A stretch of DNA of 64,000 nt from Nocardioides sp. Kera G14 (GTDB taxonomy: Bacteria; Actinomycetota; Actinomycetes; Propionibacteriales; Nocardioidaceae): NCBI RefSeq assembly GCF_020715565.1, contig NZ_CP085839.1, positions 930,001-994,000 on the forward strand, read 5' to 3'. Under the pieces are notes generated by a model. It was not told where the DNA came from, searched no databases, and worked only from the letters and a program-made list of their open reading frames with translations. Position 1 is the first letter of the stretch. Every line of letters starts with the position of its first letter. Shown here one piece after another: positions 1-8,177 of this stretch. A program made the position numbers and the translations under genes.

Positions 1-474
1 GAGCTGGTCCGCTCGCTCACGCTCATGGGTGTGCTGTCGCCGTCCGTGCCCCGGTCCGAGGCACTCACCAACCTGCGCGGCTTCGCGCCGTCCTACGACT
101 CGATGCGCACCACCCTGCGCGACGTCTTCGTCGTCAACCCGGACATCGTCAGCGACGAGCTCGTCCAGGCCCGCTTCGAGGCCGCCTCGCGTCCCGGCGA
201 GGCCGAGCACTACCGCGCCATGTTCTCGACCCCCGAGGCCAACCTGCTGCCGCTCACCGAGGACCAGCTCCGCGAGATCGCCGCTCCGGCACTCGTGCTC
301 CACGGCCGCGAGGACAAGGTCGTCCCGGTCGAGAATGGCATCTCTCTCGGCATGCTCCTGCCTGAGGTGACCTCCGTCCTCGTGAGCAGCTGCGGCCACT
401 GGGTGCAGGTGGAGCAGGCCGACCTCTTCGAGGCGCAGCTGAAGCTCTTCCTCGCCGGAGTCGACGCTTCATGA
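1..474 (+). CDS. alpha/beta hydrolase, meta-cleavage-product hydrolase type (5' end outside window)
   Basis: Only the C-terminal 157 residues are present; the frame is open from base 1, so the start and the nucleophile-serine region lie upstream. Visible are the acid-residue motif HGREDKVVP and the catalytic-histidine motif SCGHWVQVE, the same pair seen in the complete hydrolase at 2770-3600. Family knowledge: MhpC/BphD/HsaD enzymes hydrolyse the C-C bond of ring-opened dienoate products. The stop overlaps the next start as ATGA, indicating translational coupling. It is a diverged paralogue rather than a copy of the downstream hydrolase; an ester or lactone hydrolase is also possible. Confidence 0.85.
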   Translation, partial: ELVRSLTLMGVLSPSVPRSEALTNLRGFAPSYDSMRTTLRDVFVVNPDIVSDELVQARFEAASRPGEAEHYRAMFSTPEANLLPLTEDQLREIAAPALVLHGREDKVVPVENGISLGMLLPEVTSVLVSSCGHWVQVEQADLFEAQLKLFLAGVDAS

Positions 475-1877
475 CCGCCACTGCGACGAGGGCCACGGTC
501 CCGGCCACGACGGCTGCGATCGCTGGCTTCGCGACCCGGCGTCGTACGGCGACGGAGGCGTCACTCAACACCGACGCAGTCGCCATCACGGTCCTCGACA
601 CCCTCGGCGTCGCGATCGCGGGCAGCACCACGGAGGCCGCCCGCGTCATCGCAGCCTGGGCCGCCGACATTCCCTCGGTGGGCGCAGCGCCGGTGTGGGG
701 GACAGGCACGCGGGCCGCGCCGGCCGACGCAGCTCTCGTCAACGGCACGGCCTCGCACGCCCTGGACTGGGACGACGCGTCTCCGTCGGTGCCGATGCAT
801 CCCGGTGCCGTCCTCGTCCCCGCGCTGCTGGCCCAGGCGGTGACGACCGAGGTCACCGGTGCCCAGCTGGTCGAGGCCTACCACGTCGGCGCCGCCGTCT
901 TCCGGGCCGTCTCCGAAGCCCTGCCCGTCAACGCCTCGGTCGCACGCGGATGGCACAACACGGCCACCTCCGGCCGACTCGCCACCGCGGCCGCGCTCGC
1001 CAACCTGACCCGCCTCGACACCGTCGCGACCGAGCATGCGCTCGGTCTCGTGGCCTCGATGTCGAGCGGCAGCGTCACCAACTTCGGCACGATGACCAAG
1101 CCGCTCCACGCCGGCCTGGCTGCGCGCGACGGCGTGGTCGCGGTCTCCCTCGCCGCGCGCGGCTTCACGGCCGACCGCACCCAGTTGGAGGACGTCCACG
1201 GCTTCTTCGCGCAGTACGGCGAGCGCCGCCCGGACCTCCTCGCCGCCCTTCCGGACCGGCTCGAGCACTGGTACGACGCCTGGCCGACCGACTGGTCGAT
1301 CAAGCGCTACCCGTGCTGCTACGGCACCCACCACGCCGCGGATGCTGCCCTCGACCTGCGCGACCGGCTCGACGTCGCCGACATCGAGCGGATCGACGTG
1401 TCGATGTACGCCGCCGACTTCGGCATCCTCACCGTCGGCCGCCCGACGACCGGGCTCGAGGCCAAGTTCAGCCTGGAGTACGTCGTCGCCGTCGCGCTCC
1501 TCCGCGGAGCGGTGACCCTGGCCGACTTCGAGGACGCCGCAATTCCGGATCCGGCCGTCGAGGCGCTGCGGGCGAGGATCCACGTCGTCCCCGACGAGGA
1601 CGAGCCGGCACGCTTCGCCAGCCTCCGGGTCACCCTGCGCAACGGCCGCGTTCTGCACACCCGGACCGACCTCACCCGCGGTGATGCCCGCAACCCGATG
1701 ACACACGACGAGGTCCGGGCCAAGTTCGTCGGGGCCTGCCGCAGTGCGGGATGGCCCGAGGAGTCGGCCACCGACGCCGCCGATCAGCTGCTCGCGCTCG
1801 CGTCCCACGCGAGCGTCTCCCAGATGGTCGCCCGCCTGGGCGACCCGACACCACGAAGCGAAAGGACGACGCCATGA
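471..1877 (+). CDS. MmgE/PrpD family protein
   Basis: 468 residues, normal length for the MmgE/PrpD family (2-methylcitrate dehydratase, cis-aconitate decarboxylase and relatives, cytosolic hydro-lyase or decarboxylase enzymes). Family features seen are an N-terminal helical domain with DTLGVAIAGS, the conserved segment SHALDWDDASPSVPMHPGA near residue 100, and GTMTKPLHAG near residue 205. The ATG overlaps the upstream stop and the gene's own stop overlaps the dioxygenase ATG, so it lies within the catabolic operon. PrpD proteins are not a standard part of meta-cleavage pathways; it may act on a ring-fission acid, but the substrate cannot be read from sequence. Confidence 0.88.
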   Translation: MTATATRATVPATTAAIAGFATRRRTATEASLNTDAVAITVLDTLGVAIAGSTTEAARVIAAWAADIPSVGAAPVWGTGTRAAPADAALVNGTASHALDWDDASPSVPMHPGAVLVPALLAQAVTTEVTGAQLVEAYHVGAAVFRAVSEALPVNASVARGWHNTATSGRLATAAALANLTRLDTVATEHALGLVASMSSGSVTNFGTMTKPLHAGLAARDGVVAVSLAARGFTADRTQLEDVHGFFAQYGERRPDLLAALPDRLEHWYDAWPTDWSIKRYPCCYGTHHAADAALDLRDRLDVADIERIDVSMYAADFGILTVGRPTTGLEAKFSLEYVVAVALLRGAVTLADFEDAAIPDPAVEALRARIHVVPDEDEPARFASLRVTLRNGRVLHTRTDLTRGDARNPMTHDEVRAKFVGACRSAGWPEESATDAADQLLALASHASVSQMVARLGDPTPRSERTTP

Positions 1878-2749
1878 CGGCCTCTGTGAGGAGCCTGGGC
1901 TACCTGAGGATCAACTCCACCGACCTCGACGCCTGGAAGGAGTTCGGCGAGAACCTGCTCGGCCTGATGGTCGTGGAGGCCACCGGCGAGCGGGTCCGCT
2001 TCCGCATCGACGAGTACGAGTACCGCATCGAGGTCCTCGCTGCCGACAACGACAACGTCACCACGATCGGCTGGGAGGTGGCCACCGAGGCCGACCTCGA
2101 GGAGCTCGTCAGCCGCCTCGAGGAGGCCGGCTACAAGGTCGAGCAGCTCGGCAAGGACGTCGCCAAGGAGCGCAACGTCACGCGACTGGCCACCTTCCGC
2201 GACCCCGACGATGTCCTCAGCCTCGAGCTGTACGTCGGGCTGAAGACCGCCAACGAGCGGTTCTACTCGACCAAGGGCGCCACCTTCGTCGCCGGTCGCG
2301 CCCTGGGGCTCGGACACGTCTTCCAGGTGGTCGGGGACGCGGAGAAGTACGACGAGCTCTACCGCACGATCCTCGGGTTCCGCCTCAGCGACTACATCGA
2401 GGTCCCGCCGAACCTCGAGGCGACGTTCCTGCACTGCAACCCGCGGCACCACTCGTTCGCCTACGTGGCGAACCCCAAGCGTCCGCTGGGCCCGGGGCAC
2501 TTCATGGTCGAGGTCGACGATCTCGACAGCGTCGGCCGCGCCTGGCAGCAGATGCTCGACGAGAAAGCGCCGGTCATCCAGACCCTCGGCCGCCACACCA
2601 ACGACAAGATGATCTCCGCCTACGTCAAGACGCCCTCCAACGTCGGCGTCGAGTACGGCTTCGGCGGCCTCCTCGTGGACGACGCGACCTGGACCCCCAC
2701 TCGCTACGACTGGGCCCACTACTGGGGCCACGAGAAGCAAGCGCTCTGA
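1874..2749 (+). CDS. extradiol ring-cleavage dioxygenase, HsaC/BphC type
   Basis: 291 residues, the usual size of two-domain type I extradiol dioxygenases. Two VOC modules (about 5-122 and 143-267). The likely Fe(II) ligands are all present: His148 in GLGHVF, His209 in GPGHFMVEV and Glu260 in GVEYGFGG, along with the conserved NPRHHSFAY around 189-197. The opening SLGYLRINSTDLDAW closely resembles HsaC, which cleaves 3,4-DHSA in steroid breakdown; a biphenyl-type catechol is an alternative. The ATG at 1874 was chosen over longer frames because it overlaps the preceding stop (ATGA) and follows an AAAGGA ribosome site. Confidence 0.92.
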   Translation: MTASVRSLGYLRINSTDLDAWKEFGENLLGLMVVEATGERVRFRIDEYEYRIEVLAADNDNVTTIGWEVATEADLEELVSRLEEAGYKVEQLGKDVAKERNVTRLATFRDPDDVLSLELYVGLKTANERFYSTKGATFVAGRALGLGHVFQVVGDAEKYDELYRTILGFRLSDYIEVPPNLEATFLHCNPRHHSFAYVANPKRPLGPGHFMVEVDDLDSVGRAWQQMLDEKAPVIQTLGRHTNDKMISAYVKTPSNVGVEYGFGGLLVDDATWTPTRYDWAHYWGHEKQAL

Positions 2750-2769
2750 CGCGCGCGAAAGGGACCGAC

Positions 2770-3600
2770 ATGACTGAGCTGACGTACGACAACACCAGCC
2801 GATTCGTGGGCCTGCCGTCAGGCAAGGTGCACTACAACCAGGTCGGCGAGGGCCACCCGCTGATCATGCTGCACGGCAGTGGTCCCGGCGCCACGGGCTG
2901 GAGCAACTTCGGCCCCAACATCGCCGAGCTCTCCGAGCGCTTCGCCTGCTACGCCGTCGACATGCCGGGCTGGGGCGAGTCCTCGCCGGTGCCCGGCGAT
3001 GAACGGGACCACGTGCAGACCGCTCTGGAGTTCATGGACGAGCTCGGTCTGGAGAAGGCCGCGTTCGTCGGCAACTCCATGGGCGGCCTGACCACGATCA
3101 ACTTCGGGGTCCGGCACCCCGAGCGGCAGTCGCACTTGATCACCATGGGCGCGGGCGCCGTCGGCGTGAAGCTCTTCGGCTTCGGCGACGGGCCGAGCGA
3201 GGGGCTCAAGACGCTCGTCAGGGGCTACCGCGAGCCGTCGATCGAGACGATGCTCGACCTGGTCGACGTGATGGCGTTCGACGCCGGCGAGAACCGCGAG
3301 CGACTGGCCCGCGAGCGCTACGAGAGCCTGGCGGCGCACCCCGAGCACGCGACGAACTTCCTCAGCGGCTCCGGCAAGCGCGACTGGCCCTCGGAGGAGC
3401 AGCTCGCCGGAATCAGGAGCCCCGCGCTGCTGATCCACGGCCGCGACGACCGCGTCGTGTCCTATGAGAGCGGGCTCAAGCTGGTCGCCCTCATCCCGAA
3501 CTCGCGACTGGTCCTGCTCAACCGCTGCGGCCACTGGGCCCAGGTCGAGCACGCGGCCGAGTTCAACCGCCTGGTCGCCGACTTCGTGACCAACAACTGA
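2770..3600 (+). CDS. meta-cleavage product hydrolase, HsaD/BphD type
   Basis: 276 residues, normal for C-C bond hydrolases of the alpha/beta fold. The oxyanion motif HGSGPGATG lies at 35-43, the nucleophile elbow GNSMGG carries Ser103, Asp227 lies in HGRDDRVV and His255 in CGHWAQVE: a complete Ser-Asp-His triad. Family role: hydrolysis of the dienoate made by the extradiol dioxygenase encoded 20 bp upstream, giving a 2-hydroxydienoate and a carboxylic acid. ATG 2770 follows GAAAGGGACCGAC. The substrate could be a steroid-derived, biphenyl or phenylpropionate product. Confidence 0.92.
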   Translation: MTELTYDNTSRFVGLPSGKVHYNQVGEGHPLIMLHGSGPGATGWSNFGPNIAELSERFACYAVDMPGWGESSPVPGDERDHVQTALEFMDELGLEKAAFVGNSMGGLTTINFGVRHPERQSHLITMGAGAVGVKLFGFGDGPSEGLKTLVRGYREPSIETMLDLVDVMAFDAGENRERLARERYESLAAHPEHATNFLSGSGKRDWPSEEQLAGIRSPALLIHGRDDRVVSYESGLKLVALIPNSRLVLLNRCGHWAQVEHAAEFNRLVADFVTNN

Positions 3601-3632
3601 CAGCCACACCCAGCCAGAGCCAGGAGCACCAC

Positions 3633-4796
3633 ATGAGCGAGGTACTGCAGCGCATCGAGAAGACGGGGCCCTTCCTCGTCGAGGCGGCCGCGGACTGCGA
3701 GGCCGCGGGACGGCTCACCGACGACGTGGCCGACCGCCTCCGGTGGACCGGCGTCACCCGGATGCTGCAGCCCTCCGACTTCGGTGGCGCCGAGGCGCAC
3801 CCGGCGGAGTTCTTCGAGGCGGTGATGGCCGTGGGAGCGCACTCCGGCGCGGCCGGTTGGGTCTCCGGTGTCGTGGGCGTCCACCCGTGGGAGCTCGGCC
3901 TGGTCGACCCCTCGGTCCAGGAGCAGATCTGGGGCGAGGACGCCGACACCTGGATCGCGTCGCCGTACGCCCCCATGGGAACGGCCCGTCCGGAGGGCGA
4001 TGGCTGGGTGCTAAGCGGCCGCTGGTCCTTCTCCTCGGGCACCGACCACTGCCAGTGGATCGTCCTCGGCGGCTTCGTGACCGACGCCGAGGGCCAGATC
4101 ACGGACCGGTCCAAGGCCGTGCGCCACTTCATCCTGCCGCGCTCGGACTACACGATCGTCCCGGACTCGTGGAACGTCATGGGCCTGGAGGGCACGGGCA
4201 GCAACGACATCGTCATCGACGGCGCCTACCTGCCCGCGGAGCGGGTCGTCGATCCAGAGGCGCTGCCGGGGCGAGAGCGTCGCTCGGGCAACCCGCTCTA
4301 CCGGCTCCCGCTGGCGACGATGTTCGCCGGCGCCATCACGGCAGGCACACTCGGTCTGGCCCAGGGCGCCCTCGACTCGTTCGTCGAGGATGCCCGCGTC
4401 CGCGTCGACTCCCGCGGCGCTTCGGCGTCGACCAACCCCTACCAGCTCTCGGTGCTGGGCGAGGCGAGCGCCGACATCGCCGCCAGCCGACTGCAGTTCC
4501 TCACCGACATCAACCGGGTCTACGACATCGCCGCCTCCGGTGCCGAGATCACTCCGGCGGTGCGCCTTGAGCTGAGACGCAACCAGGTCCGTTCGGTACG
4601 TCGTGCGATCGCTGCCGTGGAGAGCCTCTTCATCCACGCCGGCGGCTCCTCCCTGCGTCGCGAGCACGCGTTCCAGCGGTTCTGGCGCGACCTCCACGCG
4701 GCGGCCAACCACTCGAGCAACTCGGCCGAACCGATGTACCAGGGTTACGGGCTCAACCTCTTCGGCCAGCCGGTCCCGCCGGGCATCAAGTACTGA
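3633..4796 (+). CDS. flavin-dependent monooxygenase, HsaA-like (acyl-CoA dehydrogenase fold)
   Basis: 387 residues with the acyl-CoA dehydrogenase fold of group D flavoprotein monooxygenases. Features include WSFSSGTDHCQW (residues about 130-141), SWNVMGLEGTGSNDI (about 181-195) and a C-terminal helical domain with the GGSSLRREHAFQRFWRDLH segment (split here across residues about 339-357), all typical of HsaA/HpaH-like oxygenase components. HsaA uses reduced flavin from a separate reductase (HsaB) to hydroxylate a phenol to a catechol, the step before extradiol cleavage. No reductase gene is in the window; it may lie upstream of base 1. Last gene of the operon. Confidence 0.88.
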   Translation: MSEVLQRIEKTGPFLVEAAADCEAAGRLTDDVADRLRWTGVTRMLQPSDFGGAEAHPAEFFEAVMAVGAHSGAAGWVSGVVGVHPWELGLVDPSVQEQIWGEDADTWIASPYAPMGTARPEGDGWVLSGRWSFSSGTDHCQWIVLGGFVTDAEGQITDRSKAVRHFILPRSDYTIVPDSWNVMGLEGTGSNDIVIDGAYLPAERVVDPEALPGRERRSGNPLYRLPLATMFAGAITAGTLGLAQGALDSFVEDARVRVDSRGASASTNPYQLSVLGEASADIAASRLQFLTDINRVYDIAASGAEITPAVRLELRRNQVRSVRRAIAAVESLFIHAGGSSLRREHAFQRFWRDLHAAANHSSNSAEPMYQGYGLNLFGQPVPPGIKY

Positions 4797-4833
4797 CGGC
4801 AGGCGTCTTTACCTTTTGACCCGAAACCCTTCC

Positions 4834-4853
4834 GCTCCCTCACCGCAGGGAGC
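4834..4853 (+). terminator. possible terminator of the catabolic operon
   Basis: A perfect 7-bp inverted repeat (GCTCCCT / AGGGAGC) with a six-base loop lies 37 bases after the monooxygenase stop. There is no T-run after it, so it is only a candidate. Confidence 0.35.
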
Positions 4854-4880
4854 AGGATGACGCCTGATCTGACAAACGTG

Positions 4881-4908
4881 GGGGTGTCACGATCACCTCG
4901 GACACCCC
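4881..4908. promoter_or_regulatory. inverted repeat before secreted-protein gene
   Basis: GGGGTGTC at 4881-4888 is mirrored by GACACCCC at 4901-4908, with 12 bases between. It lies 23 bases before the chosen start of the secreted protein. It could be an operator or a leader hairpin. I could not match it to a known riboswitch. Confidence 0.35.
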
Positions 4909-4931
4909 TACCCATCGAAGGGTTCGGGCCT

Positions 4932-5639
4932 ATGTCATCGATGCGACGACGCATCCTCCTCCTCGCGATCGCCCTGGTCGCCACCGTTCTCGCCCCGTTC
5001 ACGGGGCTCTCGGCAGCCTCCGCGGCGAGCTACAGCTGCACGACGGTGGCCACCCTCAAGGCCGGCGCGACGAGCACCTACATCGGGTATGAGGTGCCGG
5101 CCGCGCCCGGCCTGACCACGTCCTGCCCCGACCTGTGGAGCGGCGGCCCCTCTGACGGGACGGTCTCGCTCCAGCGTCGGCTGGCCGGCACAACCGCATG
5201 GCAGACGATCTGGTCCGAGGATCTCGCGGGCTCCTCGAACGCGGCCGAGCCGAACGTCGCCGGCACTGCGCAGTACAAGTTGGTCTACTCGGGCGGCACG
5301 TACACGTCCGGATCGGATTCGGTGACGTTCTCGCCGTCGACGAGCGCGGTGATCACCATCGCCGCCAAGCGCCTGGTGACGGTCAACAGCAAGAAGGTCC
5401 GCGGCAACAAGCCGATCCCGGTCACATGGACGGCCGCCCCGGCCGCGCAGGGCATCGTCTACCTCAAGAAGAAGGGCAAGAAGAAGTGGAAGGTGGCCAA
5501 GCGCGTCACCGTCTCCCCGTCCGGTGTCCGATTCAAGCTGCGCGCTCCGGTCGGCACGAAGGTCCGCTTCTACATCCCGGCGACGACCACCATCCTTGCC
5601 TTCGACTGGACCACCAAGATCAAGCGCACCGCGTTCTGA
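4932..5639 (+). CDS. secreted hypothetical protein
   Basis: 235 residues. An Arg-rich start, a hydrophobic stretch (LLLAIALVATVLAPF) and the Ala-rich cleavage region SAASAAS (about 22-35) form a clear Sec signal peptide. The mature part has beta-rich, Ig-like character and a basic patch (KKKGKKKWKVAKR). Family unknown. ATG 4932 fits a ribosome site AAGGG nine bases upstream; a longer frame from 4857 would place about 25 unlikely residues before the signal peptide. Monocistronic, between the catabolic operon and uvrD2. A role in envelope or surface binding is inference only. Confidence 0.7.
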   Translation: MSSMRRRILLLAIALVATVLAPFTGLSAASAASYSCTTVATLKAGATSTYIGYEVPAAPGLTTSCPDLWSGGPSDGTVSLQRRLAGTTAWQTIWSEDLAGSSNAAEPNVAGTAQYKLVYSGGTYTSGSDSVTFSPSTSAVITIAAKRLVTVNSKKVRGNKPIPVTWTAAPAAQGIVYLKKKGKKKWKVAKRVTVSPSGVRFKLRAPVGTKVRFYIPATTTILAFDWTTKIKRTAF

Positions 5640-5672
5640 TCCGACCGGGACCGGTCATGTCGGTGAGCCCGA

Positions 5673-5687
5673 TTAGGGTTGCCGGCA
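5673..5687 (+). promoter_or_regulatory. probable -10 box, leaderless uvrD2 start
   Basis: TAGGGT at 5674-5679 lies exactly seven bases before ATG 5687, the spacing expected when transcription begins at the start codon. This supports 5687 over the in-frame ATG at 5657. No good -35 box is visible. Confidence 0.45.
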
Positions 5688-7744
5688 TGGCCGGTCCCGA
5701 TGCACTTCTCGATGCTCTCGACCCCGAGCAGCGCCGGGTCGCGGAGGCATTGCGTGGGCCTGTCCGCGTCCTCGCCGGAGCAGGCACGGGCAAGACCCGC
5801 GCTATCACCCACCGGATCGCGTACGGCGTCGCCACCGGCGTCTACGCCCCCTCCGAGATCCTCGCCGTCACGTTCACGACCCGCGCCGCGGGGGAGATGC
5901 GACAGCGCCTGCGCGGCATGGGCGCCGGCGCCGTCCAGGCACGGACGTTCCACTCCGCCGCCCTGCGACAGCTGCGCTACTTCTGGCCGCACGTCTACGG
6001 CACCGAGCTGCCCACGCTGATCGAGTCCAAGCTCCCGATCGTCGGCCTCGCTGCCCGCCGGCAGCGCCTCGCCACCGACCAGGCGACCCTGCGCGACCTC
6101 GCGTCCGAGATCGAGTGGGCCAAGGTCTCCAACGTCCATCCCGACGACTACGCCCGGATCGCACCGACCAAGGGGCGCAGCGTCGACGGCGTCGACCCGG
6201 CCACGGTGGGCAAGGTCTTCGCCGCCTACGAGGACGGCAAGCGGGGCCAGGGCCGGATGGACATGGAGGACGTCCTCCTCCTCAACGCCGGCATGCTCGC
6301 GGAGGACGAGCGCGTCGCCGCCCAGGTGCGCCGGCAGTACAAGTGGTTCGTCGTCGACGAGTTCCAGGACGTCTCGCCGCTCCAGTCGGCGCTGCTCGAC
6401 CTGTGGCTGGGTGGACGCGACGAGCTCTGCGTCGTCGGTGACCCCGCCCAGACGATCTACTCCTTCGCGGGCGCGGACGCCGACTATCTCCGCACCTTCC
6501 ACCGCAAGTACCCGCAGGCCACGTCGGTCGAGCTCGTGCGCAACTACCGCTCCACGCCGCAGGTCATCACCGTCGCCAACACGCTGCTCAAGGGCACCTC
6601 CTCGGCCGGGGTCGAGCTCAAGGCACAGCGCCCAGCCGGACCGGCGGTCGGCTACTTCGGCCGCTCCGACGAGGTCGCCGAGGCCAGCGCGGTGGCGGCC
6701 CAGATCAAGGCGTTGCGCGCCGATGGCCGGTCCTACTCCGAGATCGCGATCCTCTTCCGGATCAACGCCCAGTCGGAGGCCTACGAGGAGGCGCTCGCCG
6801 CGGCGGGCGTGCCCTACACGATCCGTGGCGCAGCACGCTTCTTCGACCGGCCCGAGGTCCGCGAGGCGATCACGCGCCTGCGCGGTGCCGCCCGCGGTTC
6901 CTCGGACGCCGACTCCGAGCCCATGATCGAGACCGTCCACGCGACGCTCGCCGCTATGGGCTGGACCCAGCAGCCACCCACGGCGCGCGGCCAGGTCCGC
7001 GACCGTTGGGAGTCGTGGCAGGCGCTGATCGACCAGGCCGCCGCCTTCGCCGCGGGAGGGGGGGCCTTGGGCCAGTTCGTCGACGACCTCGACCGTCGCG
7101 CCGCGGACCAGCACGCGCCCGTCGCCGAGTCCGTCACGCTCGCGACCTTCCACGCCGCCAAGGGACTGGAGTGGGACTCGGTCTTCCTCGTCGGTCTCCA
7201 GGACGGCACCCTGCCCTTCTCCTACGCCCTCGAGTCCCCGGCCGCGATCGAGGAGGAACGTCGCCTGCTGTACGTCGGCATCACCCGCGCCCGCCGCGAC
7301 CTGGCGCTCTCCTGGGCGGCCGCCCGTCAGCCGGGCGGGAGGGCCTCGCGCAAGCCGAGCCGCTTCCTCGACCCGCTGCTGCCGGCCAACGCCCGACCGG
7401 AGACCGCGGCTCCCAAGGCGCGGGGCGCCCGGATGTGCGGCACCTGCGGCCTCGTGCTCGGCACCAACGCCGAGCGACGGATGGGCCGCCACGAGCACTG
7501 CGAGCCGCTCTACGACGAGGCGCTCTTCGAGCGGCTCAAGGAGTGGCGCACCCGCACCGCCGCTCACATCGAGAAGCCGGCGTACATCGTCTTCTCCAAC
7601 CACACGCTCGAGAAGATCGCCGAGCACCGGCCGACCTCGCTGGTGCAGCTGCGCCGCGTCGAGGGCATCGGGGAGACCAAGCTCAACGACTACGGCGACG
7701 AGGTTCTCGCCATCGTCGAGGAGCACCTCGCGCTGCAGTCCTGA
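5687..7744 (+). CDS. uvrD2: ATP-dependent DNA helicase UvrD2
   Basis: 685-residue SF1A helicase. Walker A GAGTGKT at 31-37, a DEFQDVSP Walker B segment, the GDPAQTIYSF and RRLLYVGITRAR motifs, and a C-terminal HRDC-like domain (about 610-685). Between the ATPase core and HRDC sits a zinc-type knuckle: CGTC, 14 residues, then HEHC. Mycobacterial UvrD2 has four cysteines in this motif; here the third position is His. Role: 3'-5' DNA unwinding in repair; the mycobacterial orthologue is essential. It neighbours whiB7 as in M. tuberculosis, although orientation relative to whiB7 was not compared. Confidence 0.94.
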   Translation: MAGPDALLDALDPEQRRVAEALRGPVRVLAGAGTGKTRAITHRIAYGVATGVYAPSEILAVTFTTRAAGEMRQRLRGMGAGAVQARTFHSAALRQLRYFWPHVYGTELPTLIESKLPIVGLAARRQRLATDQATLRDLASEIEWAKVSNVHPDDYARIAPTKGRSVDGVDPATVGKVFAAYEDGKRGQGRMDMEDVLLLNAGMLAEDERVAAQVRRQYKWFVVDEFQDVSPLQSALLDLWLGGRDELCVVGDPAQTIYSFAGADADYLRTFHRKYPQATSVELVRNYRSTPQVITVANTLLKGTSSAGVELKAQRPAGPAVGYFGRSDEVAEASAVAAQIKALRADGRSYSEIAILFRINAQSEAYEEALAAAGVPYTIRGAARFFDRPEVREAITRLRGAARGSSDADSEPMIETVHATLAAMGWTQQPPTARGQVRDRWESWQALIDQAAAFAAGGGALGQFVDDLDRRAADQHAPVAESVTLATFHAAKGLEWDSVFLVGLQDGTLPFSYALESPAAIEEERRLLYVGITRARRDLALSWAAARQPGGRASRKPSRFLDPLLPANARPETAAPKARGARMCGTCGLVLGTNAERRMGRHEHCEPLYDEALFERLKEWRTRTAAHIEKPAYIVFSNHTLEKIAEHRPTSLVQLRRVEGIGETKLNDYGDEVLAIVEEHLALQS

Positions 7745-7755
7745 CGGCTCGGCAG

Positions 7756-7814
7756 AATCTTTTCAACAAATGGCAATAAATGGTTTGCACCCTTTGATTC
7801 GAGCCTCATAGGGT
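7756..7814 (+). promoter_or_regulatory. whiB7 leader promoter with AT-rich upstream element
   Basis: TTGCAC (7785-7790) and TAGGGT (7809-7814), 18 bases apart, form a sigma-A-like promoter. Just upstream is an A/T-rich tract (AATAAAT at 7775-7781, with more AT-rich sequence back to 7756) unusual in this GC-rich window. In mycobacteria WhiB7 binds an AT-rich element beside the -35 box through its AT-hook and activates its own promoter; this layout fits the same autoregulation. Confidence 0.7.
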
Positions 7815-7875
7815 CAGTCTCATCCCGTTGAAATGCGCGTCGATCGCGCTTTATCTCGCCGAAGGAGGTGGCCCC

Positions 7876-8040
7876 ATGAAGAAGACCCAGATCGTGATCG
7901 CGATGGCTGATGTCAAGCCGTCGCACAACGTCGTGTCCGCTCTCGGCGCCGCCTCCCTCCGTCGCGAGGGCCGCAACGCCTTCTGGACCGGCACGACGAC
8001 TCCCTCGGGTTCTTCCACCTGGAGCCCACTGATCTCCTGA
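7876..8040 (+). CDS. whiB7 leader peptide (uORF), 54 residues
   Basis: 54-codon ORF with a very strong ribosome site (GGAGG, about ten bases before ATG). It starts MKKTQIVIAMADVKPSHNVV and ends in a Ser/Thr-rich tail; no signal peptide or known domain. Its stop is 23 bases before a strong intrinsic terminator, and whiB7 follows. This is the arrangement known for whiB7/wblC leaders, where ribosome-targeting drugs stall translation of the uORF and allow read-through. It is therefore likely a regulatory uORF. A separate small protein function is not excluded. Confidence 0.8.
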   Translation: MKKTQIVIAMADVKPSHNVVSALGAASLRREGRNAFWTGTTTPSGSSTWSPLIS

Positions 8041-8063
8041 CACAGAGACGATCAGCAGCCTCC

Positions 8064-8103
8064 AGGCCGCGGAACCCGAACACCGGGATCCGCGGCCTTT
8101 TCG
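8064..8103 (+). terminator. attenuator terminator in whiB7 leader
   Basis: AGGCCGCGGA (8064-8073) pairs perfectly with TCCGCGGCCT (8089-8098), with extra CCCG/CGGG pairing in the loop, followed by TTTTCGTTT. It is one of the few canonical stem-plus-T-tract terminators in the window and stands between the uORF and whiB7, so read-through must be regulated for whiB7 to be expressed from the upstream promoter. Confidence 0.85.
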
Positions 8104-8177
8104 TTTCCCTGGCCAACGCGGGCCCGACCCCATTCACGACATAGAAGCGCACATCGAAGGAAGAAGAAGGAGGAGTC

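Noticed and set aside
4800..4931. c-di-AMP (ydaO-type) riboswitch before the secreted protein
   Set aside because: Considered because such riboswitches precede secreted wall proteins in actinobacteria, but only simple hairpins are seen and the conserved core is missing.
5570..7726. 718-codon minus-strand frame opposite uvrD2
   Set aside because: The plus strand encodes complete helicase motifs; the antisense frame has none and is a GC artefact.
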